From: Roseihalotalea indica
Lineage (GTDB): Bacteria; Bacteroidota; Bacteroidia; Cytophagales; Cyclobacteriaceae
Direction: 5' to 3'
Assembly (NCBI RefSeq): GCF_022458895.1
Contig: NZ_JAINFL010000003.1
Location: forward strand, 124,001-188,000
Length of the DNA stretch: 64,000 nt
Shown: piece by piece, positions 36,001 to 45,174 of the stretch
Position numbering within the stretch: the first letter of the stretch is position 1
Layout: every line of letters begins with the position of its first letter
The notes under the pieces: model-generated
What the model saw: only the letters and a program-made list of their open reading frames with translations
What the model was told of the DNA's origin: nothing
The model's database searches: none
Translations under genes and position numbers: made by a program

Positions 36001-36479
36001 CCCTGGGTAGAAGGGTGGCTCTTGTCAGTGACATCGATGGTGGCCGTACGGACATTAGAGTTGTGGGGGTGACTCTCGAAGTAAGCGCCCACCAGTTTAT
36101 TATACCAGGGCCATTCGTATTCGGTATCAGCGGCCGAGTGAATGCCCACATACCCGCCGCCCGCCTGAATGTAGCGTTCGAAAGCCGCCTGTTGCTCGGC
36201 ATTTAACACATTGCCTGTAGTGCTATTGAAGATAACCGCCTGATACTGCTTCAGATGATCGTCGGTAAATAAGTCAGCATTTTGGGTGGTATCTACCTGA
36301 AAGCCGTGGGTTTGCCCCAGCTTTACAATGGCCTGATTGGCATATGGAATAGACGTATGCACCCAGCCTTTAGTTTTTGAAAATACCAATACCCGGGGTG
36401 AATCTTCTTGATAGGATGTGAGAATCAGCAGGAGTGCGGCAAAGAGAGCGGTAGAAAACCAGCGTCTTATGTTTACCAT
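33042..36479 (-). CDS. Secreted ThuA / sugar dehydrogenase / PKD / cytochrome c fusion
   Basis: 1145 residues with a signal peptide. In order: a ThuA-like domain (about 28-243, RVLVFSKTKGWVHTSIPYAN, GGGYVGIHSAADTEY); a PQQ-type glucose/sorbosone dehydrogenase propeller (about 265-705, RNPYRIAVNPETGTVYWGEI); a PKD domain (about 740-825, GSNDPDDDDQLTYEWFLDGK); a class I cytochrome c with the haem site CKACH and a distal Met candidate (about 890-985); and a C-terminal CBM6-like domain. Probably binds a polysaccharide and passes electrons from sugar oxidation to its own haem. Monocistronic. Confidence 0.93.
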   Translation of the reverse strand: MVNIRRWFSTALFAALLLILTSYQEDSPRVLVFSKTKGWVHTSIPYANQAIVKLGQTHGFQVDTTQNADLFTDDHLKQYQAVIFNSTTGNVLNAEQQAAFERYIQAGGGYVGIHSAADTEYEWPWYNKLVGAYFESHPHNSNVRTATIDVTDKSHPSTQGLPDRWERTDEWYNYRSIYTDLNVLAYLDEETYEGGTNGSNHPIAWYHEFDGGKAFYTGGGHENSSYSEPLFLEHLLGGIQYAMADKPLDYSQATSVTMPEENRFVKTILINDLSVPMELAVADDGRLFYTELWSANLGMYDTKTGEQSVVHRFDVAKKGGTGLIGVTLDPNFAENQYIYLYYSPPTEEEPILFNLSRFVVKPDNTLDVSSEKVLLQVPVQENSGAHHGGSLAWDAEGNLYLSTGDSSSPFPSGGYAPLDERPGEEYYSLDAQRSAGNTNDLKGKILRIHPESDGTAGTPYTIPEGNLFPPGTENTQPEIYVMGCRNPYRIAVNPETGTVYWGEIGPDAGEDGPQGPRGYDEFNQAKEAGNYGWPYFVGNNQAYAEWDFATETAGPRYDPTAPVNNSPNNTGLKNLPPAQSAMIWYPYAPSPEFPELGEGGRSAMAGEFYTYDASSSSSNKFPEYYDGKLFVFEWMRNWVMTLHFDENENFLRAEPFMSANGDFRRPIDLAFGADGVMYMLEYGSVYGADNEDARLVKIEYNAGNRAPQANASVVDAAAFADLSQRVFITSELRGLPVVKEAIGEAPLRVQFSSRGSNDPDDDDQLTYEWFLDGKTQTSSERNPTHTYTEPGVYHAILQVTDQSGAAGRDTITVKVGNAQPEVTIQSAQNKSFFWEGESFKYTVAVNDKEDGAIPPQDVNVSFSYNPEPSTLPNSDDSQHAQPVAFGYSLIAKSDCKACHTVDKKSVGPSYLSVAQRYQGQEDAVAMLTDKVIAGGGGNWGEHLMSAHPQLAPQDVNEMIKYILSLTDEGAKTSSVEPKGTLTFNAHKEDEPRGQYTLMATYTDHGANGIDSLTGQDVIHLRNAKVRTVFVDEYKGFRRFGNSLTSGDHKSYYLMKDIDLTGIHEFVYEYAANEKDGAIEVRIDSQAGPVIAKTPYKATGSWDTAEEITGTIEQPVTGRHHVYFIMVKPEKPNEEIINLKSITFKK

Positions 36480-36631
36480 GAAGAAAAAAATAGGTTGTTG
36501 TACTACAGTTAGTTTTACAAAATAGCAGGTTTATTTAATATATGGAAGTGAGACCTCGAGTGTTCGACTTAAACCCTCGTTTGATCGACGAACGCTTCCT
36601 CTCTATAGAAGTACGGTTGCCCAGAACAATT

Positions 36632-37771
36632 TTAGCTGGCTTTATTTTGCTTTTTCTTCTTCTCAATTAGTCTGACTACTTCTTTCAGTTTTTCCTGAAG
36701 TTCTTCCCGGTCACGCTGGTTTTCCCGCAGCAGGCGGTATAACCGTTTTACTTCATTCTCGGGGCGTAGTCGGAAGATGCGTTGCAGGAAGTCTACGAAA
36801 ATTAGCCCCTGCCGTGCTTTGGTGATAACACCCCGAAGCTTGAACGAACGGGTAGCATACTTTAAGCGGGCAATCTGGGAAATGCGGAAGGTTCGCAAAA
36901 AGGAAACGAACGGTAGCAGAATAATGAGTAAATCAAGCCAGTTCTTCTTAAGGTAATGAAGCTTGCGATTGCTGATAGAGATCATCAGAATAAACTCAAA
37001 AGTAAAAGCACCCCAGATAAATGTCTGCACCGAATTCAGGATCAGCTCAATTTTGAGATCAGGAGCCTTTTCATGAATCTCTTCTAAAAACTTCCATTCA
37101 ATGATCAGTACCGGCACAATCAGCAGGGCAATCCCGATCATGGGGATGACAAAGCGTCTTTTTAATTCTACAAACAACCCTTCATTCACTTTGCACCAGT
37201 GCCAATGCGGCACCCAGATATACTTGCCGGTGGTGATGTTGCGAGAACCAATGCGTAAAGGTGGAAAAAGTAGGGTTAGCAAACGTATTCGCTTTTCCGT
37301 GGTATTCATTTGCTCGTTATGCCGTCGGCTGGTGTAAAACAGCAGGGCAACATCCAACGCAAATATCAGATACATCAACCCAGTAGCGCTTAGTATCCAG
37401 GGAAGTAGGCTGGCAAACAGCGGAGAGAGCTCTTCTTCTGTGAAGGCCGTAACCAATGCACCGATCAGTAGTAAACTTAGCATGCCCAGGTAAAACATGG
37501 GTTGTGCTGTTCGCGCATCATACCGGCTTAGGGCGCTTTCCGCTCCGAGAGATTGATGAGTCCGTACCTGATAATCCTCCTGCTGTTCTTCTTCCATCAG
37601 CTGCTGGATCACCGGAATATGCTGTATCTGATCGAGAGTAGCCTTTTCGTTCAGCACTGTATTAATTCGGCGAAACACCAGAGGGTTATCCAATGCCTGG
37701 AGTTGCCGGATGATGCTTTCCTTAAGCTGCTCTTGTTCTGTAGTATCTTGTCTTTCTTTTTCCTGCTGCAT
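36632..37771 (-). CDS. Voltage-sensor-like membrane protein
   Basis: 379 residues from MQQEKERQDTTEQEQLKESI (the frame extends to 37831 but those residues look non-coding). Five or six hydrophobic segments. Near the C-terminus comes NWLDLLIILLPFVSFLRTFR and then RISQIARLKYATRSFKLRG, an S3-S4-like pair with regularly spaced basic residues, followed by a charged coiled coil (RLLRENQRDREELQEKLKEV). No potassium-channel filter (TVGYG) is seen, so it is not a complete channel of the usual type. Function unknown. Confidence 0.75.
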   Translation of the reverse strand: MQQEKERQDTTEQEQLKESIIRQLQALDNPLVFRRINTVLNEKATLDQIQHIPVIQQLMEEEQQEDYQVRTHQSLGAESALSRYDARTAQPMFYLGMLSLLLIGALVTAFTEEELSPLFASLLPWILSATGLMYLIFALDVALLFYTSRRHNEQMNTTEKRIRLLTLLFPPLRIGSRNITTGKYIWVPHWHWCKVNEGLFVELKRRFVIPMIGIALLIVPVLIIEWKFLEEIHEKAPDLKIELILNSVQTFIWGAFTFEFILMISISNRKLHYLKKNWLDLLIILLPFVSFLRTFRISQIARLKYATRSFKLRGVITKARQGLIFVDFLQRIFRLRPENEVKRLYRLLRENQRDREELQEKLKEVVRLIEKKKKQNKAS

Positions 37772-37928
37772 AGGCCGCGGTTTGCACAAAGCTGCTATAA
37801 TTTTCTCTGAAAATAAACAACGGGCTCGCAAGCATACGGTTTTTCTGTAATACCGTAAGATTTTGAAAGACGATTGAGGATAGTTGGTTTGAGAAAATAA
37901 GAGTAATAACCAGGGCGAGAGAGAAAAT

Positions 37929-37956
37929 GGAGCATCATCATTAATGACGCTCCTAC
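37929..37956. repeat. REP-like hairpin (GTAGGAACAT family)
   Basis: GGAGCATCAT (37929-37938) with ATGACGCTCC (37944-37953), one mismatched pair, continuing CTCCTACA, which places it in the family of the perfect palindrome at 10019. Confidence 0.5.
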
Positions 37957-37980
37957 AGAATTTATGAGGAATGATAGATA

Positions 37981-38403
37981 TTAAACTCCTAGTTTTAGTT
38001 GATAATCCACAGAGTGTTTTCCTGAGCCATACATGAGAAAGAAAACAGACAATGCTAACGCTGCTAAAGCCTGTAACAGGTTGACTACTACCATTTCGCC
38101 AATAAAATTGAGCAGCACGGCTGATAGCAAGATGGGAAGCTGAAAAATAATGCTGGCCCGGGTTAGCAGTCCAAGGATGATGAGCAGTCCACCAACTAAA
38201 TGAGCCATTGCAATGTAATGGACCAATATCATGGTCAGACCAAAGGTTCCGACGGGATTAATAACATCAATGATCAGTTCGGTCTGGGTCATAAAATTAA
38301 TCCCTTTATATACCAGAAACGAGCCTAGCAGCATCCGAAGCAGATCAAAACCATAGTTTGTGTGTGCATTAGCCCATTTGTTGAGTTTAGTAATAGCTTC
38401 CAT
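37981..38403 (-). CDS. DoxX family membrane protein
   Basis: 140 residues from MEAITKLNKWANAHTNYGFD; a longer frame to 38457 is unlikely. Four hydrophobic helices, with early LLRMLLGSFLVYKGINFMTQ and later AMAHLVGGLLIILGLLTRAS, fit DoxX/DUF417-type inner-membrane proteins of unknown transport or redox role. Divergent from the penicillin-binding protein gene, with 156 bp between. Confidence 0.85.
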   Translation of the reverse strand: MEAITKLNKWANAHTNYGFDLLRMLLGSFLVYKGINFMTQTELIIDVINPVGTFGLTMILVHYIAMAHLVGGLLIILGLLTRASIIFQLPILLSAVLLNFIGEMVVVNLLQALAALALSVFFLMYGSGKHSVDYQLKLGV

Positions 38404-38524
38404 GTTGTTGTTATTTAGGTTGTAATAAAAGTTACCACTTTGTAGTCTCATTGTCAAGAGGTTATGCAGGGTTTCGCCAACGTCGCCTGGTTAGGATATT
38501 ATAATTTATTGGGAGGCTGGAACG

Positions 38525-38552
38525 TTGGATTGATGCACATTCGCTAGTTTTG
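38525..38552 (+). promoter_or_regulatory. Candidate Bacteroidota promoter for pbpC
   Basis: TTG at 38525-38527, 17 bases, then TAGTTTTG at 38545-38552, a full match to TAnnTTTG. It ends only seven bases before the ATG at 38560, so the transcript would be nearly leaderless if this is used. Confidence 0.4.
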
Positions 38553-38559
38553 CGTAGAA

Positions 38560-40974
38560 ATGATGAAGGTTCCTTCCTACAATATCAAATATTGGTTGCG
38601 CCACCATGTTGGTTGGGTAGGAGGAGGGCTGCTGTTCGTGGTTTTCTCAATCTTCTATTACTTCTCTCTCTCTTTACCGCTTTTCGATACTCCCTATGCT
38701 ACCGTGCTAAAAGATGCGCAGGGAGATGTACTGAGTGCCTCTATTGCTGACGACGGGCAGTGGCGCTTTCCACCGGTAGACTCGGTAAGCGATAAATTCC
38801 GGCAGGCAATTCTGCATTTTGAGGATCAATACTTTTATCAGCACCCGGGCTTTAATCCGGTTTCTTTACTACGGGCAACGTATCAGAATATCAAAGCTGG
38901 TAGGATAGTAAGTGGGGGGAGCACGCTTACCATGCAGGTGATTCGTCTTTCCAGGGGGGAGGATAGAACCGTGTGGGAAAAGCTACAGGAAATTGCACTG
39001 GCTACTCGGCTTGAGCTGGCTCTTTCCAAAGATGAAATTCTGACGCTTTACGCGGCTCATGCTCCTTTTGGCGGCAATGTAGTCGGGTTAGATGCAGCCG
39101 CCTGGCGTTATTTCGGTACCCGGCCCGAGAAGCTCTCCTGGGCTGAAAGTGCGCTATTAGCCGTGCTACCCAACAGCCCCGCTCTGATCTATCCGGGAAA
39201 GAACGATGAACAACTGATCCGTAAGCGTAATCGTCTGCTGACGAAGCTGCACGAGAACCAGGTGATTGATTCGCTAACTCACCAATTGGCACTGACAGAG
39301 CCGCTGCCCGGTCCGCCTCAGCCACTGCCCCAAATCGCCCCGCACTTGCTAACCCGAATGGTGCAGGAAGGGAAGAAAGGAGAGCAAACGACGACGACGT
39401 TACAGGTTGCCTTACAACGGCAGGTAACTGCTATGGTAGAACGGCACTCGCAAAGCTTGCGGGGAAACCATATTTACAATGCGGCCGCCCTGGTGGTAGA
39501 TGTAGAAACCGGACAAACGTTAGCCTACGTAGGCAATACCCAGGCCGGAGTCGAACACGGAGCCTCGGTGGATATTATCACAGCTCCCCGGAGTACCGGC
39601 AGCGTGCTCAAGCCTATTTTGTACGCTTCCATGCTGCACGAAGGCATGATTCTACCACAGTCGCTGATCCCAGATATACCTACGTATATTGATGGTTTTG
39701 TGCCTCAGAATTTTGACAAGCAGTTCGAGGGTGCCGTTCCAGCTGATCAGGTTATTTCCCGTTCGCTGAATGTGCCTTCGGTGCGCATGTTACAGGAGTA
39801 TGGGGTAGAAAAACTGCACCATAAGCTCCGGCAGCTCGGCATGACCACGCTAACCCAACCACCGGGGCATTACGGACTAAGCTTGATTCTGGGCGGAGCC
39901 GAAGTGACCCTATGGGATTTAGTGGGCATGTACGCCAGTATGGCCCGGTCGCTAAACCATTATTTCCGCTATCCCGAACCTCAACGTTATGACTACGCTG
40001 ACGTACACGGACTTAGTTTTGAAGCAAGTGCGACTCCGGTTTCAGAAAACGCTTCCCATCGTTCTTCGTCGGGTTACCTGGGAGCGGCTTCGCTCTGGTT
40101 TGCTTTTCAGGCTATGCAGGAGGTGGCGCGCCCCGGTGCCGAAGCCGGATGGCAGTATTTTTCTTCTTCTCAGTCGCTGGCCTGGAAGACCGGCACCAGT
40201 TACGGCAACCGCGATGCCTGGGCAGTAGGGCTGACCCCTCGTTATGCCATTGGAGTGTGGGTGGGTAACGCTGACGGAGAAGGTCGCCCCGGCCTGACCG
40301 GAGTGACTGCCGCCGCCCCTTTACTATTTGATATTGCTCAGCTTATGCCGGCTGGTGACTGGTTTGACGTGCCTCGCAGTGATATGGCGCAAGTATTGGT
40401 GAGTACACACAGTGGCTACCGTGCTCCTCGTAATGCTACTGATACCCTAAAAATGTGGGTGCCCCAATCCGGGCTGAAAGCTCCGGTTTCCCCTTATCAT
40501 CAACTCGTGCATCTGGATGCAGGTGAACAGTTTCGTGTACTGAGTAATTGCGAACCTATACACCACATGCAAAACCGGCAATGGTTCGTATTGCCGCCAG
40601 TGCAGGAATGGTACTACAAGCGCAAACATCCCAGCTATCGTCCTCTTCCTCCCTTCCGGGCCGACTGCCGCCCGATGGATGATTCGGACTCGCCTTTGGA
40701 TGTGATTTACCCGAAGGCTGATGCAAAAATTTATATTCCCAAAGAGTTAGGGGGAAACCGCGGGCGAACAGTTTTTGAGGCCACCCATCGGGATGCTCAC
40801 CAAACGCTATACTGGCACGTAGATGACCGGTACATAGGAGAAACCCAGGATAGGCATCAGATGGCGTTGTTGTTGGAACCCGGTAACCACACGCTGCATC
40901 TGGTGGATGAGCAGGGCAATACACTAACCCGTCCGTTTGAGATTCTGGCCTACGAGAAGGAGCGGGGAGATTGA
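38560..40974 (+). CDS. pbpC: Penicillin-binding protein 1C
   Basis: 804 residues, bifunctional peptidoglycan synthase. One N-terminal membrane helix (about 18-40). Glycosyltransferase GT51 domain with catalytic E88 in FEDQYFYQHPG and GGSTLTMQVIRL; transpeptidase domain with S348/K351 (STGSVLK), SLN (ISRSLNVPS) and K543 in KTGTSYG; then the BiPBP_C domain typical of class 1C near the C-terminus (YPKADAKIYIPKELGG). It lacks the alpha-2-macroglobulin neighbour often seen beside pbpC. Polymerises and cross-links glycan in the periplasm. Confidence 0.94.
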   Translation: MMKVPSYNIKYWLRHHVGWVGGGLLFVVFSIFYYFSLSLPLFDTPYATVLKDAQGDVLSASIADDGQWRFPPVDSVSDKFRQAILHFEDQYFYQHPGFNPVSLLRATYQNIKAGRIVSGGSTLTMQVIRLSRGEDRTVWEKLQEIALATRLELALSKDEILTLYAAHAPFGGNVVGLDAAAWRYFGTRPEKLSWAESALLAVLPNSPALIYPGKNDEQLIRKRNRLLTKLHENQVIDSLTHQLALTEPLPGPPQPLPQIAPHLLTRMVQEGKKGEQTTTTLQVALQRQVTAMVERHSQSLRGNHIYNAAALVVDVETGQTLAYVGNTQAGVEHGASVDIITAPRSTGSVLKPILYASMLHEGMILPQSLIPDIPTYIDGFVPQNFDKQFEGAVPADQVISRSLNVPSVRMLQEYGVEKLHHKLRQLGMTTLTQPPGHYGLSLILGGAEVTLWDLVGMYASMARSLNHYFRYPEPQRYDYADVHGLSFEASATPVSENASHRSSSGYLGAASLWFAFQAMQEVARPGAEAGWQYFSSSQSLAWKTGTSYGNRDAWAVGLTPRYAIGVWVGNADGEGRPGLTGVTAAAPLLFDIAQLMPAGDWFDVPRSDMAQVLVSTHSGYRAPRNATDTLKMWVPQSGLKAPVSPYHQLVHLDAGEQFRVLSNCEPIHHMQNRQWFVLPPVQEWYYKRKHPSYRPLPPFRADCRPMDDSDSPLDVIYPKADAKIYIPKELGGNRGRTVFEATHRDAHQTLYWHVDDRYIGETQDRHQMALLLEPGNHTLHLVDEQGNTLTRPFEILAYEKERGD

Positions 40975-41135
40975 TGGTTTTATTGGCGAATTTACCAGGA
41001 ATGAGGAGTGATTATGTCCTGCTTGCTCACTTGCAGAATGAGTCATAAAATTAATAACTAAACTTTTAGTTATTGAGAAAAATTAATCCTACATTATAAG
41101 CGTTTTTAGTCCTTCGAGCGCAAAATTCACTTACT

Positions 41136-43538
41136 ATGCTTACTAGTTTTTTACGAACTGCTTTTCGTAGTTTTTATCGCGACAAATCATTCTCGTTGAT
41201 CAATCTATTAGGTTTATCATTGGGGATAGTCGCTTTTGTGTTTATTATTCAGTACGCTTCATTTGAGATGAGCTACGACGGCTTTCACGAGCACAAAGAC
41301 AATATCTACCGCGTAAGCCGGCATGAATACGGAGAACACCCCGAAGCGAGTGCGAATGCTTTCTATGCTATCGGACCAGAAGCGTATAATAGCTTTCCTG
41401 AGGTGGTGAATTATACCAGAATGCATCCAGCTGACGGAATGATTAGCTATCAACCCGAATCTGGTGAGCCCGTAAGTTTTTTTGAAGACCAAGCTTACTA
41501 CGCTGACACCTCTTTCTTTCATATTTTTTCCTACCCTCTGGTACAAGGAGATCTTTCAACCCTGTTGCACAACCCAAATTCGGTCGTTATATCCGAATCG
41601 GCGGCCAGGAAATACTTCGGGGATACCGATCCTATGGGAAAGGTCTTAACCCTCTCTACCGCTGAATGGGAAGACGGGGATTATACGGTCGAAGGAGTTT
41701 TTTCGGATGTTCCGGCTAACAGCCATTTGGCATTTGATTTTATTTTTCCTATTGAAAATCTGCTCCACAATTTTCAGTTTGAAGGACAGGGGTGGACCTG
41801 GATCAACTTTCAAAATTATTTGCTGGTCAAGCCAGAAACCGATGTTGCTTTACTTCAGGAAAAGCTTTCTGCCTTTCCCGAAAGATACCTAAAGCCTTTG
41901 TTAAGTCGTCAGAACATCCGGATGGAATTTCACTTGCAGGCAGTGGCCGATATCAACCTGTACGCCGAACTGTCGGGAGAGGTGAAAGAAACCGGTAAGT
42001 GGAAGAAGCTTAGGGTGCTCATAACGGCGGCATTCTTCATCATTGGTCTGGCCTGGCTCAATTATATCAATCTTACCACGGCCCGCGCCATTCGAAGATC
42101 AAAAGAAGTAGGGCTACGAAAAGTGTTAGGCTCTAATCAGTGGATGCTCGTTAAACAGTTTTTGCTGGAGTCGCTCCTCATCAATCTTATAGCCATTATC
42201 TTAGCTGGGCTGATGCTGCTTCTTTTGCTTCCGTTGCTCAGGCAATGGGTTACCACACCATTTGCCTTCAACTGGGATGAGCAGTATTCTTACTGGCTCT
42301 TGTTTATGGGGATCTTTGCAGCAGGAACGCTGCTCAGTGGTTTTTACCCGGCTCTCTATCTGGCCTCACTAAAACCGATTCAGGCCTTAAAAGGAAAGCT
42401 TTCCAATCAAGGTAAAAACTACGTTAGAGAGGCGTTAGTAGTAATTCAGTTTACCGTATCGCTCGCTTTGATGGTCGGCACGGTGATCATCTATCGTCAG
42501 ATTGCTTTGATGCAGCAGCAGGATTTGGGCATGGATATTTCGCAAAAACTTATTGTAAAGGCACCGGGCACCGTACAGCAAGGGTTTTGGAGAGAACTGG
42601 ATGCTTTCAAAAATGAAGTTACAAACCAAGCAAATGTAAAGAATGCGGCAGTGTCTTTTGAAGTACCCGGGCATAACCTGAGATGGGGACAGGAAGTAGA
42701 CGTTTCTGGAGGTAAGCAGGACGTTACGCTACAGTGGACCAGCTTTGACCATGATTTTGTGCCTGCTTACGATATAGACATTATCGCGGGAAGAAATTTT
42801 TCAGGAAAGTTTGAAGGGCCGGTCATATTGATTAACGAAGCAGCGGCAGAGGCGCTGGGCTTTGATAGTCCCGAGGATGCTATTGATCGGGAAGTAATTG
42901 CGGCGTTTCCTCGACGAATCATTGGCGTGATCAGCGACTATCACCAGCGATCGGCTAAGTTTGACGTAGAACCGCTGGGGATCAGCCCGTTTTCCAAAGA
43001 ACGAGGATATATTACGTTGACGATTCAGGATCACGAGGTAGCCGAAACCTTGGCTTATGTGGAGGAAGTGTACCAAACCCTGTTTCCAGGCAATGCCTTT
43101 GAGTACTTTTTTCTGGATGAGTATTTTGGGCGACAGTACGAGTCGGACCGGCAATTTAGCCGAATTGTTACCCTTTTTTCAGGGCTGGCATTATTCATTG
43201 CGAGCTTAGGTCTGCTAGGGTTTACCGCTTACTTAAGTCAAAGTCGGGCTAAGGAAGTAGGCGTACGAAAAATACTGGGGGCTGAGAACCTGAATATCTT
43301 TATGTTATTCAATCAGAATGTTGCGAGGCTGGTTCTCATTGCGAGTATTATCGCCTTACCAACCGTCTATTTGCTAGCTCAGCAATGGTTAACCGGCTAT
43401 GCCACCCGTATTGAACTTAGCTTCATGCATCTCGCTCTTCCGGGGATCGTTTTATTAGTTATTACGTTAGCCATTACCTCCCTTCAACTAGCCCGGGTAA
43501 TCCGAACCAATGCGGTTGATTTGTTACAAAATGAGTAG
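41136..43538 (+). CDS. MacB/FtsX-like ABC transporter permease
   Basis: 800 residues. N-terminal helix at about 21-41 (INLLGLSLGIVAFVFIIQYA), a MacB periplasmic core domain, an FtsX-like helix group at about 290-440 (SKEVGLRKVLGSNQWMLVKQ), a second periplasmic core, and a last helix group from about 680 with AKEVGVRKILGAENLNIFML. Full-length duplicated type seen in Cytophagales. No ATPase gene is adjacent, as is usual for this Bacteroidota group. Substrate unknown; MacB-type proteins work as mechanotransmitters. Confidence 0.93.
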   Translation: MLTSFLRTAFRSFYRDKSFSLINLLGLSLGIVAFVFIIQYASFEMSYDGFHEHKDNIYRVSRHEYGEHPEASANAFYAIGPEAYNSFPEVVNYTRMHPADGMISYQPESGEPVSFFEDQAYYADTSFFHIFSYPLVQGDLSTLLHNPNSVVISESAARKYFGDTDPMGKVLTLSTAEWEDGDYTVEGVFSDVPANSHLAFDFIFPIENLLHNFQFEGQGWTWINFQNYLLVKPETDVALLQEKLSAFPERYLKPLLSRQNIRMEFHLQAVADINLYAELSGEVKETGKWKKLRVLITAAFFIIGLAWLNYINLTTARAIRRSKEVGLRKVLGSNQWMLVKQFLLESLLINLIAIILAGLMLLLLLPLLRQWVTTPFAFNWDEQYSYWLLFMGIFAAGTLLSGFYPALYLASLKPIQALKGKLSNQGKNYVREALVVIQFTVSLALMVGTVIIYRQIALMQQQDLGMDISQKLIVKAPGTVQQGFWRELDAFKNEVTNQANVKNAAVSFEVPGHNLRWGQEVDVSGGKQDVTLQWTSFDHDFVPAYDIDIIAGRNFSGKFEGPVILINEAAAEALGFDSPEDAIDREVIAAFPRRIIGVISDYHQRSAKFDVEPLGISPFSKERGYITLTIQDHEVAETLAYVEEVYQTLFPGNAFEYFFLDEYFGRQYESDRQFSRIVTLFSGLALFIASLGLLGFTAYLSQSRAKEVGVRKILGAENLNIFMLFNQNVARLVLIASIIALPTVYLLAQQWLTGYATRIELSFMHLALPGIVLLVITLAITSLQLARVIRTNAVDLLQNE

Positions 43539-43603
43539 AATTTTTTCACCTATCTGGCTCTGGGTCATACCGATATTTTGTAGGGGAGGTTTTAGATAAT
43601 AAA

Positions 43604-43633
43604 AGAAGCCTTTTCGGTTGGGAAAAGGCTTCT
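43604..43633 (-). terminator. Rho-independent terminator
   Basis: A perfect 12-bp stem, AGAAGCCTTTTC at 43604-43615 and its complement at 43622-43633, with a 6-base loop. On the minus strand it is followed by TTTATTATCTAAAA, so it serves the minus-strand lipoprotein gene ending at 43661, and may also act on the permease transcript. Confidence 0.8.
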
Positions 43634-43660
43634 GGTACATGTTCTAAAGATGGGTTGTTT

Positions 43661-44689
43661 TTAGTAAGTAGTGATTTTCTGTACAATACCATCCACAGAA
43701 TTTGTGACGTAGTAGGTTCCCAAACCTTTTCTTCTGATGCCCAGCGGGTAATTTATTTCATCCAGAATCACTTTCTGTTCTTCTTGCTTGGCATGAGTAA
43801 TACGGCCGGTCATTGGACCAAATCCCTGCCCGAATAGTGCGTATTGGAGTACGATCGGGCGTTTGTCAGGGCCGAGGGTAATGTCTACCAGGCTTGTAAA
43901 TCCATCTTGGTAGACTGATACGTTACCATCCATATCCACCTCATAAATGAGAGATTCGTTCTCGAGGAAAGGAAATCCGGTTAAGGTAGAAACCATAAAC
44001 TTATCACCATCATAGACAATGCCTGTAGGCACTGCATCGATGACGGGAGGACCTACTTCGGTAGGGTTCGGAATACCGGGTATGAGGGCAAATACACTTA
44101 GTTCACCAGAATCAGCATCCCGGCGAATAATGGCATTGGCGGCAGCATCAGCAATATAAACATCTCCGTTCGGGCCTACGGTTAAATTATAAGGGTTAGA
44201 CTCCTCAGTATCAACATCGCCAAAATCATAGTCCAGTACAAAAGGGGCAATATCCTGCGATTCCAGATCGCTAGCCAGAAGCGGAGCATCACCGGGTTTA
44301 AAAGAAGAAATATCAACCCAATATAGTTTTCCTTCTACTCCGTTCAGCATCCACAGCATGTGATCGTGTATAACCAGGTGGTAGATGCCTAGCGGTGAAG
44401 GCTCATTAGGAGGAAATACTGATACCAGGCTGTCGATAACGGTATATACTTCATCTTTAGCGGTAATAATTGAGATACGCCCATCGTTGTTGCCGGTTCC
44501 AGCCTCAGCAACCCATACGTTACCTTTGGCGTCTATTTCCAGACCAAAGGGAGTTGACAGGCCCGAAGCATATTCGGTAACGGTTGTTTCACCGGGATGT
44601 AATTCGTCTAGAAGATCAAATAATTCATGGCAACTAGTAGTAGCCCAAAGTGTGAGCAGCGTAAGGAGTGGGGTTAGTTTGGCACGCAT
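43661..44689 (-). CDS. ScyD/ScyE-like propeller lipoprotein
   Basis: 342 residues. Lipoprotein signal with cysteine 20 (LTLWATTSC). The mature part is an NHL/SMP-30-like propeller: STPFGLEIDAKGNVWVAEAG, NLTVGPNGDVYIADAAANAI, GIVYDGDKFMVSTLTGFP. It matches the ScyD/ScyE family pattern, whose founders are cyanobacterial proteins of the scytonemin cluster; in Bacteroidota the role is unknown. Monocistronic. Confidence 0.85.
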   Translation of the reverse strand: MRAKLTPLLTLLTLWATTSCHELFDLLDELHPGETTVTEYASGLSTPFGLEIDAKGNVWVAEAGTGNNDGRISIITAKDEVYTVIDSLVSVFPPNEPSPLGIYHLVIHDHMLWMLNGVEGKLYWVDISSFKPGDAPLLASDLESQDIAPFVLDYDFGDVDTEESNPYNLTVGPNGDVYIADAAANAIIRRDADSGELSVFALIPGIPNPTEVGPPVIDAVPTGIVYDGDKFMVSTLTGFPFLENESLIYEVDMDGNVSVYQDGFTSLVDITLGPDKRPIVLQYALFGQGFGPMTGRITHAKQEEQKVILDEINYPLGIRRKGLGTYYVTNSVDGIVQKITTY

Positions 44690-45035
44690 ACTGGTTTAAG
44701 TTTAGATGTAAGTTGTGTTTGAAATAACTGTAATAGCAAGTAGCAACACATACACCTCTGTAAGGAGGGAAATAATAAAACGACAGGTTCTGTTAACAAT
44801 AGAGCCTGTATTTATACCGCGGTTATGCCAAATGTAGGATATTTACCAATCATAATGTATAGTGAGGTATTAAAATATTTTTCAGGTACATGTAACCAGA
44901 AAAGACTGCCTATAGAAGGGGTTATAGGATGGTTAAAAAGTTAGCTTCAAAAGAGATTATTCCGATAATCATGTAAGAATCCATTTTCTATTCCCAGGTA
45001 TTATCCGACCGGGCAGGTCTGACCAAGCAAATAAG

Positions 45036-45092
45036 CGTTACCGGAGGCAGTTAGCAGGAGGCCAGTTCCCTGTACCGCCTCCTGCCATGTCA
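45036..45092. repeat. Diverged third copy of the MITE-like hairpin
   Basis: Within the gene-free stretch 44690-45174. GCAGGAGG and CCTCCTGC flank a short loop around 45052-45085, and GGAGGCAGTTAGC is shared with copy 2 at 46812. A TTATTCCGATAAT segment near 44957 resembles the terminal repeat. Otherwise nothing recognisable was seen in this gap. Confidence 0.45.
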
Positions 45093-45174
45093 TTGAAAGA
45101 AATCAGAGTAATGTCTAAAAGTTACTTGCAGGATTTTTGAAGTTAACATAAATAGTGACAGTCTGGCGTGATGA

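Noticed and set aside
36632..37771. Potassium channel
   Set aside because: No selectivity filter was seen, so only a voltage-sensor-like call is kept.
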